Below, piece after piece: positions 35,643-45,022 of a stretch of 64,000 nucleotides of DNA. The stretch is from assembly GCF_007096635.1 (NCBI RefSeq), contig NZ_VKAA01000014.1:81191-145190 (forward strand). Reading direction: 5' to 3'. Source of the stretch: Mycolicibacterium sp. 018/SC-01/001. Lineage in GTDB: Bacteria; Actinomycetota; Actinomycetes; Mycobacteriales; Mycobacteriaceae. Under the pieces are notes generated by a model. That model saw only the letters and a program-made list of their open reading frames with translations. It was not told the origin of the DNA and did no database searches. Made by a program: the position numbers and the translations under genes. The first letter of the stretch is position 1. Every line of letters begins with the position of its first letter.

Positions 35643-37061
35643 TTACAGCTCGGGATGCATTGTGTGCCACGGCGTGCTGAGTTGGTAGCGCGCGGCGACC
35701 GACAGAAGATGGGCGTCGGCCCACAGCCGGCCAATGAACTGCAGCCCGATCGGCAGACCGTCTGTGGTGAAGCCCCCCGGAACGCTGATCGCCGGGAGAC
35801 CTGCGTGGCTCGGCGGTTCGGTCATGCTGTGGATCAGCGATCCCAATCGCTTCTCGGTATGACCCTCGATGACGCACCGCGGACCCCGGTCGCCGAAGTG
35901 CGGAAACGCTGGGACCGGCGTCGTGGGGCACACCATCACGTCGGCCTCACCAAGTGCGGTTCGGAATGCGTTGTAAATAGCGGTCTTTCCAGAAAGAAAT
36001 GCGTCACTGACCTGCCGGCCGGTCACTCCGTCAGCGCGTTTGGCCATCTCTAAAATCGCCGGCCACAACTCAACCCCCATGGCCTGCAACTCCTCGACAT
36101 AGACCTGATAGGCATTGGAGTTGATGTGATCGAAGAAGACCTCGGTGTCGGGGAGCTCGATGGTGGTCTCCTCGACAATGGCACCCGCAGCACGCATATC
36201 GTCAAGCGCCGCCGTGAACAGCCGACTCACCTCGGGATCGAGAACATGCTGACCCAGGTCGTAGCATGCTGCGATACGTAACCCGGTCATGTCGCCGGTG
36301 ACCCGCGCCGCGTCGGTGTAGCTCACCCGTTCACGTGGCACAGAGAATCGATCACCGGGATGGTGGCCGGCGGTGGCGTCGAACACCATGGCCGCATCCA
36401 GCACCGTGCGCGTGATTGGCCCGTCGGTCTCGTCACCGTCGACGGCGTCGAGGGTGGGTATGCGACCCAGTGACGGCTTCAAACCGACCGCCCCGCACAG
36501 CGACGACGGCACCCGGATCGAGCCCCCGCCGTCAGAGCCCCACGCAATCGGTCCGACCCCGGCCACTGTCGCCGCGGCGGCGCCGCCGCTCGAACCCCCC
36601 GCGTTGTATCCCGGTCGCCACGGGGTGCTCGTGGAACCGGTCAGCTTGCTCTCCGTGACACCGATCAGTCCAAACTCGGGTGTCGTCGTCTTTCCCAGCA
36701 GGATGACGCCCTGCGCCTTCAGCCGGGCCCAGCCCGCCGCATCCTCATCGGGCACATGCTCGGCAAACGCGGTACATCCGTAAGTAGTACGCACGCCGGC
36801 GGTATCGGCGAGATCCTTCACCGTCATCGGCACCCCGAACAGCGCAGGAAGGTCATCCTCGGAGCGCAGCCGCTGTTCGGCAACTCGCGCTGCTGCGCGG
36901 GCCTGGTCAGCTGTCGTGGTGACCATGAAGTTGAGGACGGGATCGACACGGTCCATCCGATCCAGGACGGCATCGACGACCTCGACCGGCGACACCTCAC
37001 CACGGCGATAAAGCTCACTGAGCTCGGCCGCGGTCTTCCAGCACAATGCTTGATCGCTCAC
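35643..37061 (-). CDS. amidase (amidase-signature family)
   Basis: Serine hydrolase of 472 residues cleaving an amide to acid plus amine or ammonia. The Ser-Ser-Lys triad context is visible: GVPMTVKDLADTAGV with the lysine near 81, STSTPWRPGYNAGGSSGGAAAATVAG near 150-160, and GSDGGGSIRVPSSLCGAVGLKPS with the nucleophile near 180. A C-terminal PAISVPGGFTTDGLPIGLQFIG is also typical. It is not part of a gatCAB set here, so it is a catabolic amidase. It is divergent from the second AMP ligase, with two 24-base repeats between them. Confidence 0.9.
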   Translation of the reverse strand: MSDQALCWKTAAELSELYRRGEVSPVEVVDAVLDRMDRVDPVLNFMVTTTADQARAAARVAEQRLRSEDDLPALFGVPMTVKDLADTAGVRTTYGCTAFAEHVPDEDAAGWARLKAQGVILLGKTTTPEFGLIGVTESKLTGSTSTPWRPGYNAGGSSGGAAAATVAGVGPIAWGSDGGGSIRVPSSLCGAVGLKPSLGRIPTLDAVDGDETDGPITRTVLDAAMVFDATAGHHPGDRFSVPRERVSYTDAARVTGDMTGLRIAACYDLGQHVLDPEVSRLFTAALDDMRAAGAIVEETTIELPDTEVFFDHINSNAYQVYVEELQAMGVELWPAILEMAKRADGVTGRQVSDAFLSGKTAIYNAFRTALGEADVMVCPTTPVPAFPHFGDRGPRCVIEGHTEKRLGSLIHSMTEPPSHAGLPAISVPGGFTTDGLPIGLQFIGRLWADAHLLSVAARYQLSTPWHTMHPEL

Positions 37062-37094
37062 TGCGTCTCCCTCATGACAAACCTGCCCTCACCA

Positions 37095-37118
37095 ATGTAT
37101 GACACATGTTGTGTAACA
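37095..37118. promoter_or_regulatory. 24-base direct repeat, copy 1 (putative operator)
   Basis: Begins ATGTATGA and ends TGTTGTGTAACA; identical to 37164-37187 except at four positions in the middle (21-24 of 24 share the two outer blocks). The copies are 69 bases apart, about six to seven helical turns, in the divergent amidase/ligase promoter region, which fits a pair of regulator binding sites. Confidence 0.55.
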
Positions 37119-37163
37119 CAACACTCACAACGGTTCCACCCCCTTACATCACCCGACTGCTCT

Positions 37164-37187
37164 ATGTATGATCCCTGTTGTGTAACA
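37164..37187. promoter_or_regulatory. 24-base direct repeat, copy 2 (putative operator)
   Basis: Second copy of the ATGTATGA...TGTTGTGTAACA element, 52 bases before the ligase start at 37239. See copy 1 at 37095. Confidence 0.55.
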
Positions 37188-37238
37188 GCTGCAATATTTA
37201 AATTTGTCCGCTGACCTGCCCGAGGACCTGGAGCTACA

Positions 37239-38882
37239 TTGCCATCCCCCGCGACCCACGCCACACCGGTGAGCTGGCCCGACGATTTTCCCGCCACCTG
37301 GACCGGATGTCCGCGGCTCCCCCTACCGACGCTGCTCGCCCAGGCCACCGACACGTTCGGAGACCGTCCCGTGCTGCTGTTTGACGACGGCACCGCACTG
37401 ACCGGCAACGATCTGCGTCGCCACGCCGAACGGTTCGCGGGATACCTCGCCACAGTTCTACAACCCGGTGAACGCGTTGCGTTGGCAATGGGCAACCGCG
37501 CCGAGTACGTCACCGCGTACCTCGCCGTCATCGCCAACCGGGCCATCGTGGTCTCACTCTCGCCCGAAATCGGCAGTCACGAAGCCGAATTCGCCGTCAC
37601 TGACGCCCACTGCGTCCTGGCCATCGCCGACGACCGCTCTCATCAGGTCCTCACCGCCCTGCGGGCGACTGGAAGCACACCGCTGCGCGACGTCATCACC
37701 GTCGGCGACAACGAACCCGACGGATTCGCCCACCTGACCGCAGACACCATCCCCCTAAACTTCACCGACGTCGACGCCGCGCTCGAGGACCTCATCGACA
37801 TTGGCTACACGTCGGGAACCACCGGCCTACCCAAGGCCCTGGCAGGCAACCATGCCGAGACGCTGCGCTACATCGACGTCCATCTGCGTCTGCGCCGCCT
37901 GCACGACGACGGACCCCAACGCATGCTGATGCCGCTGCAACTGCACTACGGCGACCCACTGACGTGGCTCTTCGGCGCGATGTGCTGCGGAGACTCCCTG
38001 GTGCTGATGCGGCGGTTCAGCGCCTCGCGCTTCTGGGAGGTCGCCCGCACCACCCAGGCCACCACCATCTTGACCATCGGGTCGGTACCCAGCATGCTGC
38101 TGAGCCAACCCGAATCACCGGCAGACCGAGACCACGACATCCGCTCCGCGATCGCCCTGGCCATCCCGCCCCAACAGCACGCAGAACTCGAACGACGCTT
38201 CGGCTTCTCCTGGACCGAGAGCTACGGCTCGTCGGAGTCTGGGCCGGCCATCAAGATGCCCCTCGACGTTGCCGCCGAATTCGTCGGCACCGGCGCACTG
38301 GGCATCCCTCTACCCGACGTCCAGGCCCGTCTCATCGACGAGCAAGGACAGCTCGTCGAGGGCCCCGGCACCGGCGAACTCGAACTCTCCGGGGAGATCC
38401 TGTTCAGCGGCTACCTCGACAATCCCAGCGCGACCGCAGAGGTGCTGCACGACGGATGGCTGCGCACCGGAGACCTGATGCGTCGCGACGACCGGGGAGT
38501 CTATTACTTCCTGGGTCGCAGCAAGGAAGTCATTCGACGCAGCGGAATCAACATCGCCCCCACCGAAGTCGAAGCCGTCCTGCGGCAGCACCCCGACGTC
38601 GTCGACGCCGCCGTCGTCCCGGTACCCGACGCGATGATGGGCGAAGAGATCAAGGCCTACGTCGAGCTCACCCCGAAAGCAACCTTCGATCCACGCGGCC
38701 TGGCCGACTTCTGCGCCGAGCGACTCAGCCGGCACAAGGTCCCCCGCTACATCGAACTCCGCACCACTGCATTTCCCAGAACGCCATCGCAGCGCATCCC
38801 CAAAAAACAACTCATGGTCGACGGCATGCACCGCACCACCCACGCCTGGGACCGTGCCCTGGATTCGGAGCCCGCCTCGTGA
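37239..38882 (+). CDS. AMP-forming acyl-CoA ligase, CaiC-like
   Basis: Adenylate-forming enzyme of 547 residues: IGYTSGTTGLPKALAGNH near 190, SYGSSESGP near 330, GWLRTGDLMRRDDRG and YYFLGRSKEVIRRSGINIAPTEVE near 410-450. At the C-terminal lid, where most members have the catalytic GK, the sequence is PRTPSQRIPKKQL, so the lysine position is arginine; this may be a feature of its subgroup or reduce adenylation. The start is TTG 37239 after GGAG; a GTG ten codons later is possible. It overlaps the MaoC-like gene as GTGA, so it belongs to a three-gene operon for an acid-CoA substrate. Confidence 0.87.
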   Translation: MPSPATHATPVSWPDDFPATWTGCPRLPLPTLLAQATDTFGDRPVLLFDDGTALTGNDLRRHAERFAGYLATVLQPGERVALAMGNRAEYVTAYLAVIANRAIVVSLSPEIGSHEAEFAVTDAHCVLAIADDRSHQVLTALRATGSTPLRDVITVGDNEPDGFAHLTADTIPLNFTDVDAALEDLIDIGYTSGTTGLPKALAGNHAETLRYIDVHLRLRRLHDDGPQRMLMPLQLHYGDPLTWLFGAMCCGDSLVLMRRFSASRFWEVARTTQATTILTIGSVPSMLLSQPESPADRDHDIRSAIALAIPPQQHAELERRFGFSWTESYGSSESGPAIKMPLDVAAEFVGTGALGIPLPDVQARLIDEQGQLVEGPGTGELELSGEILFSGYLDNPSATAEVLHDGWLRTGDLMRRDDRGVYYFLGRSKEVIRRSGINIAPTEVEAVLRQHPDVVDAAVVPVPDAMMGEEIKAYVELTPKATFDPRGLADFCAERLSRHKVPRYIELRTTAFPRTPSQRIPKKQLMVDGMHRTTHAWDRALDSEPAS

Positions 38883-39379
38883 ACCACCGCACCTTCGCCG
38901 ATCTGCCCGGCACCGTAGGCCACATCGTCAACGGCGCACCCTTCGTGCTGACCCACGAAGAACATGCCGCCTTCGAAAAGGCCACCTGGCTCGACAAGGC
39001 ATACCCCGACGAACTGCCGGAATTTCCCCCCACCCTCATCGAAGGATTCCTACTCCTCAGCATGGTCGACGCCGCAGCGCGACTGGCCGCCCCCGACGAC
39101 ACCGCCACCATGTGGGGTTTGAACTACGGCCTCGACAAAGTTCGGTTCATCGCTCCGGTCCATCTCGGACAAACGGTGCTGTCTACCTACGAAACGCTGG
39201 CGGTCGAACCCAAAGACGAAGGCTTCAAGATCCTGCGCCGCTGCACCTTCACCGTCGAAGGCGCCGACACCCCCGCGATGGTCGCTGATTGGTGGAGCTT
39301 CGTGCTGCCCCGGGGCACCGTCGAACGCGCCCGCCGACAGGACGATGCTCCCACCTCTGGAAAGCAGCTTGACACATGA
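38879..39379 (+). CDS. MaoC-like / thioester dehydratase-fold protein
   Basis: A 166-residue protein with hot-dog-fold features: LPGTVGHIVNGAPFVLTHEEHAAFEKATWLD, then GFLLLSMVDAA, NYGLDKVRFIAPVHLGQTVLSTYE and a C-terminal strand MVADWWSFVLPRG. The segment VRFIAPVHLGQ is characteristic of MaoC-type enoyl-CoA hydratases; the length is that of a single-domain member. It probably hydrates or processes an acyl-CoA made by the ligase with which it is translationally coupled (GTGA at 38879-38882). The stop overlaps the oxidase start (ATGA). Confidence 0.75.
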   Translation: MNHRTFADLPGTVGHIVNGAPFVLTHEEHAAFEKATWLDKAYPDELPEFPPTLIEGFLLLSMVDAAARLAAPDDTATMWGLNYGLDKVRFIAPVHLGQTVLSTYETLAVEPKDEGFKILRRCTFTVEGADTPAMVADWWSFVLPRGTVERARRQDDAPTSGKQLDT

Positions 39380-40788
39380 CCATTGACCAGACCGCCTACG
39401 AACGCAACGCCCCGGACCCACGACTGGTTGACGATGCGCTGCAGCCCAGCGAGCACCGCGTCTTCTGGCTGGAAGACGCCGGCCAGCACACGACTCGTCC
39501 GGCCCTTACCGCCTCGACAACTGCCGACCTGACCATCATCGGCGGTGGCTACCTCGGTCTGTGGACCGCCGTGCACGCCAAGCGTCGCAATCCCGCACAG
39601 CGGGTGGTGCTCTTGGAGTCACACACACTTGGCTGGGCTGCCTCTGGACGCAACGGCGGCTTCTGCGAAGCGTCCATCACCCACGGTGATGAGAACGGCC
39701 AATCGCGCTGGCCTGACGAATTCGACGCCCTCCATCAGCTGGGACGCGACAACCTCGACGAATTCGAGACCGACGTGACGTCCCTTGGGTTGGACTGCCA
39801 CTGGGAACGCACCGGCCAACTCGCCGTCGCTGTTGAACACCATCAAGTTCCGTGGCTTCAACACGCCGCCCACCCTCTCGACCAGACCGAAGTTCGCGCC
39901 GAGATCAACAGCCCGTTGTTCCTTGCCGGCGCTCGCGACGACACCGACTGCGCACTCATCCATCCCGCCCGGCTGGTCTTCGAATTGGCGCGCACAGCAG
40001 AAGAACTCGGCGTGGAGATTTTCGAGAACTCGGCTGCGACTGCGCTGCGCTCAACCAAGTCCGGTGCGGTGAGCGTGCACACCGACCGCGCCACAGTGAC
40101 AACCCAGCAGGTCGCACTCGCGACCAACGTGTTCCGTTCGCTGCTGCGGCGCAACAGGTTGATGACCGTGCCGGTCTATGACTACGTCTTGATGACCGAG
40201 CCGCTCAGCCAACAGCAGATGGACAGCATCGGATGGTGCGGCCGGCAAGGGCTCACCGACCTCGCCAACCAGTTCCACTACAGCCGGCTGACACACGACA
40301 ACCGCATCCTCTACGGCGGATACGACGCCGTCTTCCACCGCGGAGGACAGCTCAGCGTCGCCTACGAAGACCGCAGCAAGTCATACCGACGACTCGCCTC
40401 GCACTTCCTGGCAACCTTCCCCCAACTCGAGGGCATCACGTTCACCCACCGATGGGGAGGGGCGGTCGACACGTGCACCCAGTTCGCCGCCTTCTACGGC
40501 CTCGCCCGCGGCGGCAAGGTCGCCTACGCAGCAGGATTCACCGGATTGGGCGTCGGCGCTACCCGCTTCGCCGCCAACGTGATGCTCGACCAGCTCACCG
40601 GCCACACCACAGCGCGCACCAGCCTCGCGATGACAACCCAACGGCCCCTGCCCTTCCCGCCGGAGCCGCTGGCCAGCATCGGCATCAATCTCACCCGCTG
40701 GTCCTTGGACCGCGCCGACCACAATCAAGGCCGACGCAACCTGCTACTCAAAGCCCTCGATGCAGCCGGACTGGGCTTCGATTCCTAG
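39376..40788 (+). CDS. FAD-dependent amine oxidoreductase (PuuB/DAO-like)
   Basis: Flavoprotein oxidase of the DAO family, 470 residues. It has the N-terminal dinucleotide fold LTIIGGGYLGLWTAVHAKRR near residue 52, the FAD-binding ESHTLGWAASGRNGGFCEASITHGDEN near 80, and the C-terminal HRWGGAVDTCTQFAAFYGLARGGKVAYAAGFTGLGVGATRFA. This layout matches gamma-glutamylputrescine oxidase PuuB and related proteins. The likely reaction is oxidation of an amine to aldehyde plus ammonia and hydrogen peroxide; the aldehyde would be taken by the dehydrogenase at 20348. It is the last gene of the ligase-MaoC-oxidase operon. Confidence 0.85.
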   Translation: MTIDQTAYERNAPDPRLVDDALQPSEHRVFWLEDAGQHTTRPALTASTTADLTIIGGGYLGLWTAVHAKRRNPAQRVVLLESHTLGWAASGRNGGFCEASITHGDENGQSRWPDEFDALHQLGRDNLDEFETDVTSLGLDCHWERTGQLAVAVEHHQVPWLQHAAHPLDQTEVRAEINSPLFLAGARDDTDCALIHPARLVFELARTAEELGVEIFENSAATALRSTKSGAVSVHTDRATVTTQQVALATNVFRSLLRRNRLMTVPVYDYVLMTEPLSQQQMDSIGWCGRQGLTDLANQFHYSRLTHDNRILYGGYDAVFHRGGQLSVAYEDRSKSYRRLASHFLATFPQLEGITFTHRWGGAVDTCTQFAAFYGLARGGKVAYAAGFTGLGVGATRFAANVMLDQLTGHTTARTSLAMTTQRPLPFPPEPLASIGINLTRWSLDRADHNQGRRNLLLKALDAAGLGFDS

Positions 40789-41069
40789 CGCTACCAAATC
40801 CCCCGTCCTGGCCCACCCAACCGTCCCCTCAAAACCAGAACACCCCTCAATCTCTCACTAATGTGCCCATGCCAGCACCAGCGGCGATACGGCGCCGGTG
40901 AGGTGGCACTGCCATCGGTACACAACGCTCATTTCCACGCCGATCCGTTCTCCACCATGCCCGATTCCGAAGAGCACGAGGGGACCAGCCATCCTCGCCC
41001 CCGCGCTGACCGTCGCCGACGAGTACCTCTAGCCGCAGCAGCTCCTTGCTAGAAACCGGAGAAACATAG
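40789..41069. other. 281-base intergenic stretch
   Basis: No supported gene lies between the oxidase and the glutamate dehydrogenase. It contains the GGAGAAAC ribosome site just before 41070 and presumably the promoter. Confidence 0.4.
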
Positions 41070-44000
41070 ATGTCTGCCCATACCCCACACGCCGGCACCC
41101 CGCGCCCCGCCACCACAACGCCGCCGCGGCAAGGCCCCACTGTGCGGGATCCAGCAGACGACATTGTCTCGGTGACCCTGCACAGCGACACAGACACAAG
41201 ACTCCTTCGTTTCGTTCTCATCACCCGCACACCAGCCCCCCTGCGACGCATGCTCCCGGCATTGCAGAGCATGGATCTCGAAGTCCTTCACGAACAAACC
41301 TCGATCCGTCGCGAGTCCGGCGACGCAAACCTCCACGTGCACGACCTCACCGTGCAACCGGGCACTCACGCCACACATGCTCTCGCCGACAACCACGTTG
41401 ACGCCGGCCAGCGCATCCGCGCGACGTTCGAGGCGATCTGGAACGGACTCGCCGAGGCAGACCGGTTCAACGGTCTCGTCCTGTCAGCAGACCTCAACTG
41501 GCAACAAGTCAGCCTCATACGCAGCTATAGCCGATACCTGCGTCAGCTGCCATTGCCATACAGCCAGAGCCGGATCCAAACAGTCCTGCTTGACAACCCC
41601 GCTGCAACGCGCGCTCTGCTCGCGCACTTCGCCGCCAGATTCGACCCGACCAGCCAGGCGACCTCGAGCACCCAACGCACCCGGCAAGCCACCGCAGCGG
41701 CGCGCACACTTAACCGAGCAATAGAGGCAATCATCCACATCGACGCCGACAGAATCCTGCGTGCCTACCGCAATCTGATCGACGCCACCGTCCGCACCAA
41801 CACCTACACCCACGACGCCCTCACCCCCTCCACGCCCTACCTGGTCCACAAGTTCGCTGCGACGATCATCGACGAGTTGCCACACCCACGGCCCGTCTCT
41901 GAGATCTTCGTCTATGCACCGGAATTCGAAGGCGTGCATCTGCGATTCGGGCTCATCGCCCGCGGCGGGCTGCGCTGGTCGGATCGCCACGACGACTATC
42001 GAACCGAAGTTCTCGGCCTGGTGCGCGCCCAAATGGTCAAGAACGCGGTTATCGTTCCCGCCGGAGCAAAAGGCGTCTTTGTCGTCAAAAGTCCCTCCGC
42101 GCAACGGCATAACATCGAAGAGCAGCGGCCTATCCACCAACAGGCGCGACAGTGCTACGAACACTTCGTCGCCGCACTTCTCGACGTCGTCGACAACACC
42201 GCCCCCGGCCATGACGCGCCTAATCAACACGTCGCACGCCACGACGAGCCTGACCACTACCTCGTCGTGGCCGCAGACAAAGGGACCGCGACCTTCTCCG
42301 ATCTGGCCAACGCTGTCTCACGCCACCACCACTACTGGCTCGACGACGCCTTCGCTTCCGGGGGCTCCGCCGGCTACGACCACAAGGCGATGGGCATCAC
42401 CGCCCGCGGCGCATGGGTCAGTGGCGACGCGCACCTGCAGGAGGTCGGCATCGACGCCCATCACGACGCGTTCACCGCTGTGGGCATCGGTGACATGAGC
42501 GGAGACGTTTTCGGAAACGGCATGCTCCTACGTCCCCACATGAAGCTCATTGCCGCCTTCGACCACCGCCATATTTTCCTCGACCCCACACCAATGACCG
42601 ATGTGGCGCTCGCCGAGCGACGCCGGCTGTTCTCCCTCGCCCGCTCGTCCTGGGCCGACTACGACCAGACCAGCCTGAGCAACGGCGGCGGAGTCTGGCC
42701 CAGAACCACCAAGACGATCCCTCTATCACCTCAGATACGGCAGGCACTCGGCCTCGCCGACACCCACCTCACCGCCACACCCGACGAGCTCATCGCGCAC
42801 ATCCTGCGCGCCCCGGTCGACTTGCTGTTCAACGGAGGCGTCGGGACCTACGTCAAGGCTGCCCACGAACAACACTCCGAGGTCGCAGACAAGGTCAACG
42901 ACGCGGTGCGCGTCAGCGCACCCGAGGTGCGTGCGCGCGTCATCGTCGAGGGCGGCAATCTCGGCGTCTCCCCCAAGGGACGGATCGAATTTGCCCGAGC
43001 TGGCGGACTCATCTACAGCGACGCCATCGACAATGCCGCGGGCGTGGACTGCTCCGACCACGAAGTCAACATCAAAATTGCGTTGCAGCCATTGACCCGC
43101 CACACACCAGCAGACCGCGGCGGACTTCTTGCACGCATGACCGCCGACGTGGCCGAGCTAGTCCTTGCCAACAACAAGGCCCACACCCGCTTGCTGTCCG
43201 ACGCACGATCCAACGCACCCCAGATGGCTGAAGTGCACGCTCGGATGACCGCCTTCCTGGAACACAGCAGAGGCCTCAATCGAGAGCGCGACAACCTGCC
43301 ATCGGAGGACGAATTCGTCGAACTCGTCGCCAACGGCGACGGACTCACAGGACCGCAGCTGGCCACACTCATGGCCCACGCCAAACTCGACCTCAAAACT
43401 CAACTACTGGCCACCGACAACCTCGACGCGGACCACTTCGCCGACACCCTGAACCGCTACTTCCCCGCCGAACTCCACCGCTACGCACGGCAAGCCATCT
43501 CCGACCACCCGCTCCGCCGCGAAATCATCGCAACCAGCGTCGTCAACAACGTCGTTGCCACCTCCGGGCTCACCTACGCACATCGCTTGTCGGAAGAAAT
43601 CGGAGCGACTACCGGCGACATCGTGCGGGCCCACGCCATCGTGAGCTCGGTGTTCGACCTAACAGCACTGTGGGACGACATTCACGCCGCGCGACTCGGT
43701 CCCACTCTGACGAACACCCTCATCATCGAGTCGCGACGACTCCTCGACCGAGCCTCCCGCTGGTTCCTGCGGAACCGGCCCCAACCACTAGACGTGACCG
43801 GTGAGCTCCAACGATTCCAAAACACCATCACAACGCTGCGCAAGGAACTACCTCACATGCTGTGCGGAGCCGAAGCCCAGGCGGCCACGGCGGTCGCCGA
43901 CGACCTCACCGGGCGCGGCGCGCCAAGCGCCATAGCGACCACCATCAGCCACGCGCTCTACGACTACAGCCTGCTCGATATCGTCGACGCGGCGCTCCTC

Positions 44001-44363
44001 TACGGCCAGGACCCACACCGGCTGGCGCTGACGTACTTCGAATTGTCCGCACACATCGGGGTCGACGACCTCCTGCTGGCCGTATCGGCGTTGCCTCGAA
44101 CCGGACGCTGGCATTCCCTTGCGCGACTGGCACTTCGGGAGGACTTGTATCGATCCCTGCGTGACGTCGCTCTCGACGTCTGCAGACGCTCCCACCCGAG
44201 CCCCGACCCAGTCAGCACGATCGACGATTTCCAACTGATCAGTGGGCCGCGGATCAGACGCGCCCGCCGGACCCTCGACGAATTCCGCGACCTCACCAAC
44301 CCCGATCTCGCCGCCGTATCTGTCGCCACCGCACAGCTGCGCCGGCTCACGACCGTCGCGTAA
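41070..44363 (+). CDS. NAD-specific glutamate dehydrogenase, short large-class form
   Basis: Deaminates glutamate to 2-oxoglutarate and ammonia. The catalytic region matches bacterial large NAD-GDHs: FGLIARGGLRWSDRHDDYRTEVLGLVRAQMVKNAVIVPAGAKGVFVVKS near residues 290-340, VVAADKGTATFSDLAN, FGNGMLLRPHMKLIAAFDHRHIFLDP and NGGVGTYVK. At 1097 residues it is about 500 shorter than the 180-kDa mycobacterial enzyme, lacking most of the N-terminal ACT-like regulatory region. It therefore resembles the 115-kDa size class, or was trimmed. It probably handles glutamate or amino-group overflow from the amine catabolism upstream. Confidence 0.9.
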   Translation: MSAHTPHAGTPRPATTTPPRQGPTVRDPADDIVSVTLHSDTDTRLLRFVLITRTPAPLRRMLPALQSMDLEVLHEQTSIRRESGDANLHVHDLTVQPGTHATHALADNHVDAGQRIRATFEAIWNGLAEADRFNGLVLSADLNWQQVSLIRSYSRYLRQLPLPYSQSRIQTVLLDNPAATRALLAHFAARFDPTSQATSSTQRTRQATAAARTLNRAIEAIIHIDADRILRAYRNLIDATVRTNTYTHDALTPSTPYLVHKFAATIIDELPHPRPVSEIFVYAPEFEGVHLRFGLIARGGLRWSDRHDDYRTEVLGLVRAQMVKNAVIVPAGAKGVFVVKSPSAQRHNIEEQRPIHQQARQCYEHFVAALLDVVDNTAPGHDAPNQHVARHDEPDHYLVVAADKGTATFSDLANAVSRHHHYWLDDAFASGGSAGYDHKAMGITARGAWVSGDAHLQEVGIDAHHDAFTAVGIGDMSGDVFGNGMLLRPHMKLIAAFDHRHIFLDPTPMTDVALAERRRLFSLARSSWADYDQTSLSNGGGVWPRTTKTIPLSPQIRQALGLADTHLTATPDELIAHILRAPVDLLFNGGVGTYVKAAHEQHSEVADKVNDAVRVSAPEVRARVIVEGGNLGVSPKGRIEFARAGGLIYSDAIDNAAGVDCSDHEVNIKIALQPLTRHTPADRGGLLARMTADVAELVLANNKAHTRLLSDARSNAPQMAEVHARMTAFLEHSRGLNRERDNLPSEDEFVELVANGDGLTGPQLATLMAHAKLDLKTQLLATDNLDADHFADTLNRYFPAELHRYARQAISDHPLRREIIATSVVNNVVATSGLTYAHRLSEEIGATTGDIVRAHAIVSSVFDLTALWDDIHAARLGPTLTNTLIIESRRLLDRASRWFLRNRPQPLDVTGELQRFQNTITTLRKELPHMLCGAEAQAATAVADDLTGRGAPSAIATTISHALYDYSLLDIVDAALLYGQDPHRLALTYFELSAHIGVDDLLLAVSALPRTGRWHSLARLALREDLYRSLRDVALDVCRRSHPSPDPVSTIDDFQLISGPRIRRARRTLDEFRDLTNPDLAAVSVATAQLRRLTTVA

Positions 44364-44408
44364 ACCGCGCCGACGCCGACAACGACCACCGCACCCCAGG
44401 AGCACCGC

Positions 44409-44753
44409 GTGACCGACATGTCCGCCAACGCCGTAACCCACGCCGCCCGAACCCCGCTCGACCTGATCGCCGTGCCCACCAACCAAGCCGTTAACGGCCA
44501 CCCGCACACGGGAACAACAATTATCGGGGAGTTCGCCGGGCTCGAGGTCGGCATCTGGGAAATGACCCAAGGCACCATGCGCGACGTCGAATCCGACGAA
44601 ATCTTTATCGTCATCAGCGGATCCGCCCAAATCCAGTTCACCGACAGCGCCACCACGCTGGAGATCGGCAGTGGCGACCTTGTACGCCTGACCGCAGGAA
44701 CCCAAACCGTCTGGACCGTGCACGAAACCCTCCGAAAGGTCTACCTCGCCTGA
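44409..44753 (+). CDS. cupin-domain protein
   Basis: Small beta-barrel protein of 114 residues: GLEVGIWEMTQGTMRDVESDEIFIVISGSAQIQFTDSATTLEIGSGDLVRLTAGTQTVWTVHETLRKVYLA is a cupin_3-like (DUF861) domain with the G(S/T)..DEIF..SG and GD.V.L..GT blocks. A GTG start at 44409 follows AGGAG, 45 bases after the dehydrogenase stop. Related proteins are found beside polyamine and ureide catabolism genes (PuuE/R-type neighbourhoods); its reaction or binding role is unknown. Confidence 0.8.
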   Translation: MTDMSANAVTHAARTPLDLIAVPTNQAVNGHPHTGTTIIGEFAGLEVGIWEMTQGTMRDVESDEIFIVISGSAQIQFTDSATTLEIGSGDLVRLTAGTQTVWTVHETLRKVYLA

Positions 44754-45022
44754 CGGTCGCGACACGGCCGCGCCCAATACCCGAAACCTGGTCACGCAGG
44801 GGCGGCAGTTCTTTCGCCGGGCTCGGCCTCCCGACCACGCCACCGACCGACGAGGTCCTAAAGCCCCTATCCGACATGCTCAGCACAACGACACGCCGCA
44901 GGCAATACCACCCAACCCCAAGGCACGCGCTAGCCGAGGCCACCAATTACCCCGCTGCGCCGGCAAAGCCGTAGCCCCTCCCGGCAGCGGCGCCAACCGC
45001 AGACCACCTGAAAGGCAGATCC
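44754..45022. other. 269-base intergenic stretch
   Basis: No gene is recognised. It presumably holds the promoter of the acyl-CoA dehydrogenase gene; a GAAAGG ribosome site lies just before 45023. Confidence 0.4.

Noticed and set aside
37964..38878. Upstream extension of the MaoC-like frame
   Set aside because: It lies within the AMP ligase gene in another frame, with Arg/Pro/His-rich sequence; the real start is the GTG overlapping the ligase stop.
41484..42257. Minus-strand open frame inside the glutamate dehydrogenase gene
   Set aside because: Valine/glycine-rich antisense frame without start context or family features.
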